Assembly (NCBI GenBank): GCA_002298785.1
Contig: DBMR01000023.1
Location: forward strand, 1 to 64,000
Origin: Verrucomicrobia subdivision 3 bacterium UBA693
GTDB taxonomy: Bacteria > Verrucomicrobiota > Verrucomicrobiia > Limisphaerales > UBA8199
DNA: 64,000 bases
Direction of reading: 5' to 3'
The position numbers and the translations under genes are program-made. The notes beneath the pieces are model-generated. The model made no database searches and was not told the origin of the DNA. It saw only the letters and a program-made list of their open reading frames with translations. Each line of letters opens with the position of its first letter. Position 1 is the stretch's first letter. Below, piece by piece: positions 1-10,400 of the stretch.

Positions 1-359
1 AACATCTGGCCTACCGGCTTCGGCAGGCAGTGGAAGACGCCCAGGCAGCGAGGGATGCTGGACGCTTCGGGGCAGGGGAAGTGCTGGAACTTGAAAGGAG
101 CCAACGCCAGCAATTCTGGATCGACACCTGCCGCGACGTGATTGAGATGCGGGTCGCCTCGACGTCCGTGCTCGACCTGCACCAGAAGTATGGCTGTCGG
201 TTTCTTACGCCCTCCTTTGCGCAGGTGCAGCAGATCCTGGACGCACTGGATTCAGCCATTCCCTTTTGGGATCGAGATCACCGAGAGTTGTTCTACCGGA
301 CCCTGGAGCTCAACTTTCCAGAGTTGCTTCGCGATTGGCGGCATCGTCACCGGCGGTAG
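1..359 (+). CDS. Hypothetical protein, 5' end outside the window
   Basis: The frame is open from the left edge (codon phase begins at base 3) and ends at a TAG at 357-359, leaving about 118 visible residues. The visible part is soluble, rich in Arg, Gln, Leu and acidic residues, with predicted helices and no signal peptide or obvious catalytic motif. An internal ATG at 30 exists, but the frame continues upstream of it without a stop, so the gene most likely begins before the window. Its last 50 bases overlap convergently with a possible small lipoprotein ORF on the other strand. I do not recognise the family. Confidence 0.6.
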   Translation, partial: HLAYRLRQAVEDAQAARDAGRFGAGEVLELERSQRQQFWIDTCRDVIEMRVASTSVLDLHQKYGCRFLTPSFAQVQQILDALDSAIPFWDRDHRELFYRTLELNFPELLRDWRHRHRR

Positions 360-507
360 TGATGGACGTGTCGTCTTTTGAGACAGGCAGGAGCGGCATT
401 TCAGGCGCTGGGCGCACGACACCCCGCAAGACGGCAAAAACGACCACCTGAGCTCCGGCCGCTCGGTTGTGCGGGCAGCCAGTCAACAGGAGACCCGCCA
501 GAATCAG
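310..507 (-). CDS. Possible small lipoprotein with CTG start overlapping the upstream stop
   Basis: A 65-residue ORF on the minus strand begins with a short hydrophobic stretch ending in a lipobox-like LLLTGC, followed by a polar tail with several Asp and Thr residues. No ATG, GTG or TTG is present in frame: the only candidate start is a CTG at 507-505 that overlaps the TGA of the CBM48 gene in a CTGA arrangement, the same geometry as the ATGA couplings elsewhere in the window. An in-frame stop lies just upstream. The lipobox and the overlap are visible directly; translation from CTG is inference. It could instead be a fragment that has lost its start codon. Confidence 0.35.
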   Translation of the reverse strand: MILAGLLLTGCPHNRAAGAQVVVFAVLRGVVRPAPEMPLLPVSKDDTSITTAGDDAANREATLES

Positions 508-1007
508 GGCCGCACCTCAATCACCGAATTAAGCGTGCCGTGCTGGTTCCAGACGTTCTCGCTGGCCAGCAGGTCGGGCATCCACTCCCCATCGCGCACG
601 AACTTGTATTCATAACGCCCCGGCGCTAATGAAAGGGTTGTCTCCCAGTGCCCGTCGTCATACCGCTTCATGGGTGTTGCGTCCGGCGACCAGCTGTTGA
701 AGTCGCCGCTGAGAAACACGCGCTCGGCACAGCATGAACATGGGGGAAAAACAAAGGTGACCTTGACCACCGCTGGTGCCGTCCGCAGCGGGGCCTTGTC
801 TTCCACCGCCGTTGCCTCCAACAAGGTGGGCTCCGGCAATGACGCCGCCGGAGGCGTGGAAGGTGACAGGGGTGTACCTGCTGATGCCGCCGACTTCAGG
901 GCAGTTGCGCTCGCTGCTACCCCGACCTCGGGTTGAGAGATTTCATGCTTTGCCCCTGTTGACGGAGCGGCTGGTTTCGCGCTTTTCTTTAAGGACCTTT
1001 TTGCCAT
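504..1007 (-). CDS. Protein with C-terminal CBM48/AMPK glycogen-binding-like domain
   Basis: About 167 residues. The N-terminal half is a Lys/Ala/Ser/Pro-rich low-complexity segment. The C-terminal 85 residues match the isoamylase N-terminal/AMPK-beta glycogen-binding fold: VFLSGDFNSWSPDATPM, then a WETTLSLAPGRYEYKF strand pair and a final DGEWMPD segment. In Verrucomicrobiota such stand-alone modules are common and usually of unknown function; binding of an alpha-glucan is inferred. The ATG at 1007 starts the basic MAKRSLKK sequence and is preceded by GGGTGAAG; the frame stays open to 1148 and a longer form with a membrane-like segment is possible. A CCSCC-like cysteine group precedes the domain. 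Its stop overlaps the putative lipoprotein ORF. Confidence 0.7.
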   Translation of the reverse strand: MAKRSLKKSAKPAAPSTGAKHEISQPEVGVAASATALKSAASAGTPLSPSTPPAASLPEPTLLEATAVEDKAPLRTAPAVVKVTFVFPPCSCCAERVFLSGDFNSWSPDATPMKRYDDGHWETTLSLAPGRYEYKFVRDGEWMPDLLASENVWNQHGTLNSVIEVRP

Positions 1008-1126
1008 TGCTTCACCCGTTTGGATTCCCAATTCAAATACTAAGGTGCAGAATAATAGAAATGTGCTCACTAAGATCAAGCTCGGAGCCGTGATTTCTAG
1101 TGGCCGGAACGAACGCGCTGAAATTG

Positions 1127-1530
1127 TCACCGGGGCCAGGCTCGCCAACTGTGGCCGCAGACTCTTATCATGTAGATCCCAGCTCCTATCGGGAGTTCTA
1201 GCTCACCATGAGTCCTTTTTGTGACGCGCAAGTGGCGGTCGCGGGTGTCCTGTGTTCGCTTAAATTCCTGCAGCGCTTGCGACAGGTGTAACCAGACCTG
1301 GGGATGGTCCGGCACCGTCCGCGTGACGGCTGCTGCAATTTCCACGCACGCCTCCCCTTGCTTTCGTGCCGCACCAGCCCGCCAGCGCACTTCCAGGCCG
1401 TCGGTACGCGTCCGAAACATCGGCGCGATTGGCTCCAAATCCTCGCTGGCCTCGATCGGGTTCCCCAATTGCAGTCATCCCTCGGCGGCTCCAAGCTCGA
1501 AACTGTCGGGCGGCTGAAGACAATGCAGGG
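1127..1530 (-). pseudogene. Decayed paralogue of the neighbouring TPR gene
   Basis: Read on the minus strand, this stretch aligns without gaps to the first half of the intact TPR protein encoded at 1539-2042: LQPPDSFELGAAEG matches LKPPDSLHLRAAEG, and EASEDLEPIAP matches SANDELEQISP. The Trp codon after AAEG in the intact gene is a TGA here (1475-1477), and no ATG stands at the equivalent start. After the conserved RTQ motif the similarity ends abruptly and unrelated sequence runs to the stop at 1127. This is a tandem duplicate inactivated by a nonsense change and loss of its 3' half. The alignment is seen directly; the order of events is inferred. Confidence 0.7.
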
Positions 1531-1538
1531 GAAATGAA

Positions 1539-2042
1539 TCACAGCCGATGTCTGAGCGGCTCCAGAGCCGGGTCTTCCAGCACTCGCTTGCGCAAACGCA
1601 GCAACTCCTCCGGGTCGTCCGCTGCCGCAACCGCCTGCTCCAGCCAACGCATCGCCTCATCCGGTTGACCCAGGCGGCAGCAATACCGCGCCAGATGAAA
1701 CGCGACGGTGGCCGTGGACTCAAAATCACTGACCACGGAGAGCAGCAGGTCTTTGGCCTCCTGGGTGCGACCTAGCTTGTCCAGGGCGTGGGCACGATGA
1801 ACCCAGCCGAAGCGGCGCTGCGGTGTCATTGCCGTCAGCACCGTGGCCAGGTCCAGGCAGGCATCCCATTTCTCCGCCTTGGCACAAATGCGCCACCGCA
1901 GCTGGAGCACGTCAGGGTGGACGCGGCCGGTCGGGCTGATTTGCTCCAGTTCGTCGTTGGCGGAGGAGGAATCGTCCAGGCCGATCCAACCTTCGGCAGC
2001 CCGCAGGTGAAGGCTGTCGGGTGGTTTTAAGTCTGGGATCAT
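1539..2042 (-). CDS. Tetratricopeptide-repeat protein
   Basis: 167 residues, probably cytoplasmic, with no signal peptide or membrane span. It is built of TPR-like helical pairs: WDACLDLATVLTAMTPQRRFGWVHRAHAL, then a unit around RTQEAKDLLL, and a third around VAFHLARYCCRLGQPDEAMRWLEQA, with the spaced small and aromatic residues typical of the repeat. Such proteins act as protein-interaction scaffolds; no partner can be named. The ATG at 2042 gives the N-terminus MIPDLKPPDS and has no clear Shine-Dalgarno site. A broken copy lies directly downstream, so this is the surviving member of a duplicated pair. I believe small TPR proteins of this type recur in Verrucomicrobiota, but no role is established. 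Confidence 0.75.
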   Translation of the reverse strand: MIPDLKPPDSLHLRAAEGWIGLDDSSSANDELEQISPTGRVHPDVLQLRWRICAKAEKWDACLDLATVLTAMTPQRRFGWVHRAHALDKLGRTQEAKDLLLSVVSDFESTATVAFHLARYCCRLGQPDEAMRWLEQAVAAADDPEELLRLRKRVLEDPALEPLRHRL

Positions 2043-2190
2043 GGCGGAACAGAATGGTTACTCTGGACCAAGTTCCTCGGCAGCGGCCAGCCTCACCCAT
2101 GATACCGTCGGACACCCAATCGAATCACGTCTCCAAGGCGATTGCGGGCCGTGGAAAATAGTGGTGCTCCGAGTGATGCTTACGCTGCGG

Positions 2191-2928
2191 TTAGTGGGGC
2201 TGGAGGACCAATAACCGCTGTCTGCGAAAAATGGCCATGGTGATAAGAGCGAGACCCCCCAGAATGGTTGCCCCCGGCTCGGGAATCTGGTGGATCGTGA
2301 TTGACAAGTTGTCGATGCCGCTGCTCGTGCTGAAGGGGCTGAACCCCACTGGCGTGTTGCCAGAGAGGAAGCCGAATTCAATCGCTCCCCCTGTGGATGA
2401 AAAATCTGGCTGCTCAGGTCCGGGACCGGGCAGAGGCTGAATGTCAAAGCGGTTCCAGAAGGAATCTGCCGTCAATCCAGGGTGGCTGAAAGTCGTCCAA
2501 CCAGACTGTCCGAGATTATCGAGGATGGCGGTGTAATATGTCCCTCCCTGAAACAGCAAAAGCCCGTATACCACTTGGTATCCGCGCAAAGGCGCAAATT
2601 CCTTGAGGTCATAAGCCACATCGATCGATGTAATTTCACCCTGGAAGGCGGGGTTATATGTGAAAGAGCTGTTCAGATGGCTTACGCCTATCCAGTCTGT
2701 ATACAAAGTGTGATCAACCTGCCGAAACGAGCCCAGATTACCACCACTCGCCACTTGGGAACTTGAGAACGAGGCGTTGTTGGCCGGATTGAGAATCATC
2801 GTTGCGTGCCAACTGGGATTATTAAAAGTACCATCAAAAAAGTTCACCTGAGCTCGGGCCGACCTGATGCCGACGCACAACACAGACGCCGCGAGAATTG
2901 CGGAAACACAAAGTGGAGTTTTTCGCAT
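2191..2928 (-). CDS. PEP-CTERM sorting-domain exported protein
   Basis: About 245 residues. The N-terminus has basic residues then a hydrophobic signal peptide ending near ARA-QVNFF. The middle is beta-rich, without a recognised catalytic fold. The C-terminus carries a complete PEP-CTERM signal: IPEP, a hydrophobic helix, then RRQR and a short extra tail. In known systems this signal directs export and processing by exosortase, often for surface or exopolysaccharide-associated proteins. The start at 2928 is supported by GGAGG six bases upstream; the longer frame to 3015 adds an implausible Arg-rich N-terminus. No exosortase gene is visible in the window, so the sorting machinery must be elsewhere. 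Confidence 0.85.
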   Translation of the reverse strand: MRKTPLCVSAILAASVLCVGIRSARAQVNFFDGTFNNPSWHATMILNPANNASFSSSQVASGGNLGSFRQVDHTLYTDWIGVSHLNSSFTYNPAFQGEITSIDVAYDLKEFAPLRGYQVVYGLLLFQGGTYYTAILDNLGQSGWTTFSHPGLTADSFWNRFDIQPLPGPGPEQPDFSSTGGAIEFGFLSGNTPVGFSPFSTSSGIDNLSITIHQIPEPGATILGGLALITMAIFRRQRLLVLQPH

Positions 2929-3793
2929 AGGACGCCTCCAGTGGGTTTTGCTGACTAATCCGACAAAGACTAACAATCGACGCGAAATTGACATTGAGTC
3001 ACGCCTTGAGTTCATAGGTCCCTTTGCACCCGTTCCGTCATGGCCCAGGAAGCAGCTTACACAGTGTTATGTATGTTGCCCCAGGGTTACTAGCGATCAA
3101 TAGCCCATTAACGATCCTGACTGCTTGAAGTGGATTCAATCAGGAATGTCGATACTTGTCAAGAAACCTTCTTGTTCCACTGCCGGGTTTTCTGGATCAG
3201 CCCATCAGGAAAATCTGCGCAGGCCGACCTCGCCGAGACCATCGATCTCAAACCTCACCCCTTTTCCTGCGCTTTCGTGCCTTCCTCCCTGCGGTGATGA
3301 ACACGTCCTACAAACAACATCGGGTGCCCCGTGCGAGGACACCTTCATTGCCTCCAAACCCTCTGCGGACATGGTTTGAGCATGCTTGACTCCAATTAAC
3401 GATACTGGCACAGATGTTGCAGTAGAAACAGTCACGTTCTTTGCCAGGCTTGAATTTAAGTTTTCCCTGCCCTGTTCGTGGCCAGCGACTAATGAACTCG
3501 GACCGTAAATTGAGCGACTCAAGGGACGCACAGCGGCGGTTGTGGCCGACAAAACTTTATTGGAGGTCGAAAGCAACCCGCTTGTCCCGAATGTTCCAAC
3601 CAGGCTCCGAAGTATAGTCGAACACGACAAGGGCGGGGCTTTTTTTGAAACCTGAGGCTGGTCCGACGTAATTCGTCTAGCCGAAATCCGCCGACTGCTG
3701 ACACCACGCAATACCCCGTGGCAGGTGAAGGAGGCCGGGAGTTCGACCCGACTCCGCCTGGCTTAGGTCTGAGCGTGGTGGGAATTCAACCCC
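2929..3793. other. Gene-poor stretch
   Basis: Both strands contain ORFs up to 168 codons, but they have erratic composition, no ribosome-binding sites and no family resemblance. I see no RNA gene. The part next to 2928 should hold the promoter of the PEP-CTERM gene, but I could not pick a convincing -10/-35 or sigma-54 pair. Confidence 0.4.
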
Positions 3794-4051
3794 TCATCCC
3801 CTTGCTGGTGGTGTCCGCTTGGGTTCAACAGGCTTGGGCACCAACTGCGCCTGATTCTTTTTCAAATGGGCCACCACACTGGCAAGGCTATCTATCCGGG
3901 ACTGCACGGCCCGTTGCCCGGGCTTCCACATAATTCTGTATTCGGCGAGCATTTTGCCGACGTGAGTTACCTGAAGGCAGCGTTCCTTCATCTGCCACAA
4001 CTGGCCGGTGGCCAATGGCGTAATTTCTGGAATTGTTGGCTTCTTCTTCAC
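3794..4051 (-). CDS. Small conserved-type hypothetical protein
   Basis: 85 residues starting from a GTG at 4051, preceded by AGGAG about 12 bases upstream. The sequence has a TGQLWQMK segment followed by VGKMLAEYR and a helical IDSLASVVAHLKKNQAQLV, ending in a Lys/Pro-rich tail. The TGQ-W-x(7-8)-V-x-H-V/L-GK pattern resembles short proteins I associate with Verrucomicrobiota genomes; no function is known to me. It is soluble, with no signal peptide. It sits downstream of a broken secreted-protein fragment on the same strand, about 100 bases away. Composition looks coding, but the short length and non-ATG start keep confidence moderate. Confidence 0.5.
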   Translation of the reverse strand: MKKKPTIPEITPLATGQLWQMKERCLQVTHVGKMLAEYRIMWKPGQRAVQSRIDSLASVVAHLKKNQAQLVPKPVEPKRTPPARG

Positions 4052-4152
4052 CCTGGAGTCAAACTCCTGATGGATCTCCGTTCAACGGTCCCGGTCCCGT
4101 TTCGTCTTATCCACCTCCACCGCCAAACGAATTGCCGGTCCACGCTCGCGGG

Positions 4153-4407
4153 TCACCACTGGGCCATGACTGGAAGCATGCCGCCGAGCCCTTCAGCCTG
4201 TGCCACGCGGTAACCTTCGTGCCATCTTTGCCAGTTCGTCGCGCCACCGGGCGTGGCAATTTCGAACCCTCCATTCTGAAGCAAGGGTTCCGCGGGGCCG
4301 GTAGCCTGCACCACTGTCAACGCGGTTTCGCCAGCGGGGGCTTCCATACTCAGCGAAAGCAGGCAGAGGACGAAGAGGACGTTCGCGAAACCGTTCGTGC
4401 GCTTCAT
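4153..4407 (-). pseudogene. N-terminal fragment of a secreted carbohydrate-binding-type protein
   Basis: 84 codons. The first 25 encode a clear signal peptide (MKRTNGFANVLFVLCLLSLS) with cleavage near APAGE. Next comes LLQNGGFE, the usual opening of CBM4/9-like galactose-binding jelly-roll domains in this phylum, then NWQRWHEGYRV. Such domains normally run about 150 residues, but this one stops at a TGA after only about 45. The sequence beyond the stop, read in any frame, no longer resembles the domain. I interpret it as the 5' remnant of a longer gene for an exported enzyme. It lies just downstream of the giant repeat protein gene on the same strand, so it may still be transcribed. Confidence 0.5.
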
Positions 4408-4498
4408 GGGGCCATGGTGGGCCGTTCAAGTACGACACGCGAATATCGAAACCCGCACCCGCTTCATCCCCAAGAAACACTCTTCACTTCATCAGGAC

Positions 4499-7400
4499 TC
4501 ATTGCGGAATTCGCGCCCGAAAGAACAGCTGATTCGCTCCCGTAGGCATTCCGAGTTTCAGTCCACCGGCCGGCAGCAGGTTCGTTTTCCAAGGGGTCCA
4601 CGTCACCATATTCAGCGAAGTATCGACTACGACGGTTGCCCCGGGCGTGCCGTCTAATTGCATCTGGAAGCTGCCGCCGTACACGGAGAGACTGGCCTTG
4701 ATGAACTGAAGAGGAACCACATAATCAGTTAACCGCGTCATCGCTCTAGCCCAGACGTCTGATGGCAGGCGATGCGAGCCAAATACATAGGCGTCATTCC
4801 AACCACCGGCAATTGCTGTGCTGAAATCGGCTCGATCGTAATCCGCCACAGCGTAGTAACTGCATTTCGGCTGACAGGACAAGTCCACCGTGCCGTCTGG
4901 ATTGAGCCTCACGTAACCTTGGGCGTTCACCCCGTCCCACTGGGTGAAGTCTCCTGTCATCCAGATCTTCCCAGATGGATCGAAAGTAACGCTGCTAAGA
5001 CGAGCGGGACGCGCTGATTCCCCGCCAATCAAGGAGCCGGTGCCGACCGGGAATCCTGAAACCAAGGCTCCGCCCGGCGACAAACAGGCAACTCCGGGTC
5101 GCGCCACGCCATTGAGTGAAGAAAAAGATCCCCATACGAATGTCTTTCCATCGGGGCGGACGCTGGCTCCAGCGATGGGACGAATGGGTTGCAGGGTCGC
5201 GAATTGGCCATAATCGTTCATCTGCGGGTCGCTGAGGTACGGGTAATTCCAGGACGTGACCGCCGGCGAGAAAGTGACGGGTGAATAACTGGCATCGGGC
5301 GCTCCATCGGGATTCAATCGCAGAATCTGATAGGTGAATTGGACCATGTTTTCAGCGTAAGGGCCAACGGTTGTGGCTACGAGCAATTGCCCGTTGGTAA
5401 GTGTTGCCAGCAATTGGAAATCGCCGGCCACGATGGTTCGAATGTAGCCGTTTGCGTAACGGAATACTGCTCCCGGAGACCCGAGCGCAGGACTGAAGCT
5501 CGAATCCAACGTACCGTTGGTTAGGAAACGCGCCGCTGGCACGTTGCCGTTGACAACGCTCTGGGCATCGGGCCCGGAGATCAGCGGCCGCTCGCCCTGT
5601 AAGACGAGGTCGCGGTAACCACCCGCGTTCACAAATACCGTGGGAACATTGAAGTGCGGATCCGGCTCGCCGTTGGACGTCAACCGCACCAAAAGGTTCG
5701 AGCTGGTTCCAGCCGCCGTGTCGCTGCGCTGGAGGAGCGCGTAGGTAGCACCGCCGGGAAGCTGGGCCAGACTCAAGACGGCGGACACGTTCGACACCCC
5801 CATGTTGAAAGTCATGTCTAGCACACCGTTCGCGGCTAGACGCGCAAGGCCAGCCTTGGGAGTGCCTGCAACGCGGTCGTAGTCCCCGGCAACGAGCAAT
5901 CTGCCGTCGTCTTGCCGAACCACTTTCGTTGGAAAAGAATCTTGCTGGAAGCTTGGTGGTGTGTAGTTGAGGCCGAGGATTCCATTTGGCGACAATCGAA
6001 CAGAGCCATCGAACGGTTGACCGCCGATCGTCGTCGGGCCATATGCATATGTCGGATCAGCAGGGATGACGAGCGTGCCATCGCCGAGTTGTTCAAACCA
6101 AAAGCATTCCAACATGGGATCCAAAGCCCCAAGTGCATTGCCGAATGGGAGCCGCGTAAAAGAACTGTCCAGGCTGCCGTCGCTATTGAACCTAGCCATG
6201 CTGTGGCTTACGGCCAGGATTTTACCATCAGCCGTGCTGCGCAGGAGGCGCGCACGGGTAAAACCTATGGAGTCAACCGTCACAACTTTGAAGGACGTGT
6301 CAAGCGAACCATCAGAATTTAGCCTTAGCAGAGGGAAATATGAATACGGATAAGACAGGTTGGTACTCAGGCGACCTCCGATCACCACCCTGCCGTTCTG
6401 CTGCAGGATGATTCCACGTATGAACAAGCTGAACGTGAAACCAGCAGGCACGAAACTAGAATCCAAGCTCCCGTTGGGGAACAAGCGCGCAATGCCTCCA
6501 CGGGGCTGCCCGTTCACCTGTGTGAAGCCACCTGCGAGATAGATCATGCCGTTGGTATCAAACACCGGCGGCGCAAAAACGCCATATGAACCTTGGAAAA
6601 CTGGGGAAATAAAACTGCCGTCCAATGACCCGTTGGTGCCCAAGCGCACCGTTTGGGTAATTCCGCCGTTGCCGGTGGCTACCGTTGACCCGGATGTCAC
6701 CAACAGCCGGTCATCGGCTTGCACGGCCATGAATCTCGGGCAACTATCAAACACAGGCGAGGTGTAAGCGGCATCCACCACGCCGTTCGTCAGCAACCGT
6801 AACACCCGCCAATTGGGAGCGCCATTCGTTGCGACATCTGCCACCATCCGCCCGCTCACCAGGATCTTTCCGTCCGACTGAATGGCGGTGCCAAGCGTTT
6901 CCCGTAACGCTGGTCCGACAACGAAGTTGGCATCGGGAGTTCCTTTCTCATCCGTGCGCACCAGCCCTCCCGTGCGAAAATCGTTGGCTCCATCGAGGTC
7001 GTAGCCGTTGGCAAAGCTCCAGAGCAGACCGCCCCGGCCATCGGAACGACAATAGCCCGGATAGCGTTTGGCAGTAAACCGCAGGTTGGCAAAGGTCGGG
7101 TCGGCCAAACCAAACAGGTCCTTGTCAGGAACCGTGGAGTTTTGCACTGTCAGGACGGCCACGCTGCTTGTGACGCTGCCGAAGGTGTTTGTTATCAAGA
7201 CCGAGTAGGATCCAGCGTCGCCTAACTGCACACCCGTGATGGTGAGTGTGGAGGTGGTGGCGCCGGAGAGATTCCCCGAATCCATCAGCTTGGTGCCATT
7301 AAACAGCCATTGGTAACTTAGTGGCTGGGCACCATGGGCCACTGCCGAAAAAGTTGCCTGCGAGCCCACCACATTGGTGCGGCTCTGCGGCTGGGTATCA

Positions 7401-10400
7401 ACCCCCGGGGCCTGTCTGCTGTAGAGCCACTGAATCTCCGGCTCCGACAAGGCGCGGTTGTAGATTCGTACTTCGTCAAGACAACCAGTGAAAAAGCCTA
7501 CGTTCGCGTCGGTATAAGGCACCGCGCCGAACCTGTCCGGAATCGCCCCCAGCGAGAGCATGGTGCCGGCTACAAAGGTTTGCGTGGTGCCGGTCCGTGA
7601 ACCGATCATCTGACCATTTAGGTAAAAACGCGAGCCTGCCTCATCCATGACTGCGACCCAATGGTACCAGGCATTCACCGGGGGAGTGCTGTAAGGCACA
7701 TAGAGGCTATAAGCGTCGTAATGAGACGAAAGCACGAACGCGTCCTGTCGTCTCAGGTTCAGGCCCAGGAAGAACGAATTGCCCGAACCATCACCTCCGT
7801 AGCCAAACAGGCCGGGTTCGGTGTCCACCCGATCCGCTTTGAACCACAGCGACACCGTTCGATTGTCTGATGGCATCTTGTCGGCAGCGGCCGAGATAAA
7901 GCTGGAATCCCCGATAAAATAGCAGGCACCCGTGGCGGTCCCGAATCGATCCGCGGCGGGCACTACCCCATGCATCGTGCCATCGTTCCCATTACCGCTG
8001 GCGTCCTCGGCGTTGCCGTTAAGCGGATAATAGGCGACCAAACCCTCGATTGGGTCGCTCGTGTGGGGCTGAACACTCAAGAAGGCAAATTGGCTCTGAA
8101 CGGTGCCAAAGGAATTACGAATAACCACAGAATAAAACCCGGCGTCGCTTGGCTGGACATTATTGATGGTCAGCAGGGCGTTAGTCGCGCCGGAAATACT
8201 CCCTGCATTAATCAGATTTGTACCGTTGAGCTGCCACTGATAGGTCAATCGGGCAATGCCGCGGACGGCAACGCTGAACCACGCGGTCGTGCCTGACTCG
8301 TTCGTTCGGCTGACGGGCTGATGGAAAATCATTGGCTGAGCTGGGCCGGTCAGCGCCAGACTGTGATGCCCCCCCAATGGGGTACGACCGGTAGTCGACC
8401 CGGCAGCTACCGCCACGGCGTTGCTCAACCATGTCGGTACATCTATTTCGCCATTCCAGTTGTTGCCCCATGCAGCCACAGTGCCATCATCCCGCAGCGC
8501 TAAACTGTGGAACCCGCCACCGGCTACCGCCACAACGTGGGCCAATCCCGCAGGAACATTGGTCTGATGAAGTCCGTTGTCGCCCCAGGCAACCACATGA
8601 CCATCGGCCTGTAACGCCAGACTGTGGAAGTTCCCAGCTGCCACCGCCACCACGTTACTCAAACCTGGCGGCACATTCGTCTGCCCTTGCGAATTATAGC
8701 CCCACGCGACCACGGTGCCATTCGCCTGCAGCGCCAGACTATGCAACCCCCCAGCGGCGATGGCCCTCACATTGCTCAAGCCCGCAGGCACATAATTGCT
8801 GCCTACGCTGCCCCAGGCGGCTACGCTGCCGTCGGATCGCAACGTGAGGCTGTAGCCATTACCACCCGCGACCGCGACTACGTTAGCTAAGCCGACGGGC
8901 ACACTTGTCTGGCCGTAAGTATTATCGCCCCAGGCAGCCACAGTCCCATCCGCTCGTAAAGCCAGACTATGTTCATCCCCGCCCGCCACCGCCACTACGT
9001 TGCTCAATCCTGCAGGCACGTCCGTTTGCCCGGAAGAGTTTTTGCCCCAAGCGGCCACAGTCCCCTCGGCCAATAGTGCGAGACTATGGAAAGCTCCGCC
9101 CGCCACCGCGACTACGTTGCTCAGACCTGGTGGCACATTAGTCTGCCCAAAGGAGTTGTCGCCCCAGGCGATGACCTCGGCAGAGGCCTGGGCTGAGTTC
9201 AGCACCGTTATGGTATAATCACGCGAACCTTGGCAGCCGTAAGCATCCGTCGCGGTGACTGTAAAACTAAATACACCCGAATTGGTGGGGATGCCGGAGA
9301 ACACACCATTGGTTGCCAAGGACAGTCCACCAGGCAGTGAACCGCTTGTGAGGCTATACGTCATCCCACCAGCTGGATCATAAAGTTCTGCCGCAGAGAG
9401 GATTCCACTACTGCTGTTGCCTCCCGCGACCAGCACTCGGCCATCAGGCAGCAGAACGGCTGCGCCGCCATCGTGAGCAATTTTCAAGGGACTGGTCACT
9501 GTCCAACTTCCGGTGGCGGGGTTGTAGAGTTCTGTGACCGAGATAAAGTTGGTGCCATTCTGGCCGCCCTCGACCAACACGTTCCCATCGAGCAGTAACA
9601 CTGCCGCACCCGCGTTATAGCGGGTAGCACTCAACCCTCCGGTGACGGTCCAGCTTCCGGTGGCCGGGGAATATAACTCTGCGCTGCTGAGATTGAGATT
9701 CATGGAACCAACGCCGTTGAAAACCAGCACCCGGCCATCCTGCAGCGACACCGCCATGTGCATGCCTCGCCCGGCATTCATCGCGCCAGTTGCAGCGAAG
9801 GTGTCCGTGGCCGGATCGTACAGTTCCGCACCCGATGTCCAGTAACCGCCGGGAGTCCCCCCTGCCAAGAGCACTTTGCCATTGGGAAGCAATGTGGCCG
9901 TGTGCCAAACTCGGGCGCTGGTCATGTTGCGGGTTGCCGTCCAAGTCCCGACCGCCGGGTCGTAGATTTCCGCGCTGGACAGCCACTGAATATTGCCGGT
10001 TCCGCCTGCCACGAGCACCTTGCCGTTTGGCAGTAAAGTGGCTGTGTGCAGGCAGCGAGGCGTGGTCATCGCTCCTGTGGAGGACCAATTTCCCGTAGCG
10101 GGATCATATATTTCCGCGCTGGCAATGTAATTAGCGCCATCAAAGCCCCCTGCCACGAGCACCTTCCCGTTCGGTAAAAGAACTGCTCGATGAGCCGAGC
10201 GGGCAGTGTTCATCCCACCCGTCTCCGTCCAACTTCCCGTAGCTGGATCATAGAGCTCCGTAAGGGCGTTTGTGCTACCTCCCGCGACCAGTATTTTCCC
10301 ACTCGGCAGCAATGTCGCTGTATGCCCGTCGCGTCCCGTGTGGAGCGATCCCGTCGGTATCCATCTTGCTGGGTTTGTGCTAGAGATGGTCACGGCAAAA

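Noticed and set aside
3205..3711. 168-codon minus-strand ORF
   Set aside because: Erratic Ser/Arg-rich composition, no ribosome-binding site, no domain or signal peptide, and overlapping plus-strand ORFs of equal quality.
3716..3765. tRNA-like T-arm (GGAGTTCGACCC) on the plus strand
   Set aside because: The stem does not pair as a T-arm and no acceptor, D-arm or anticodon arm can be drawn around it.
8330..9190. Regular spaced repeats suggestive of CRISPR
   Set aside because: The period of about 117 bases is the RCC1 coding unit in an open frame; repeats are degenerate and there are no conserved-length unique spacers or cas genes.
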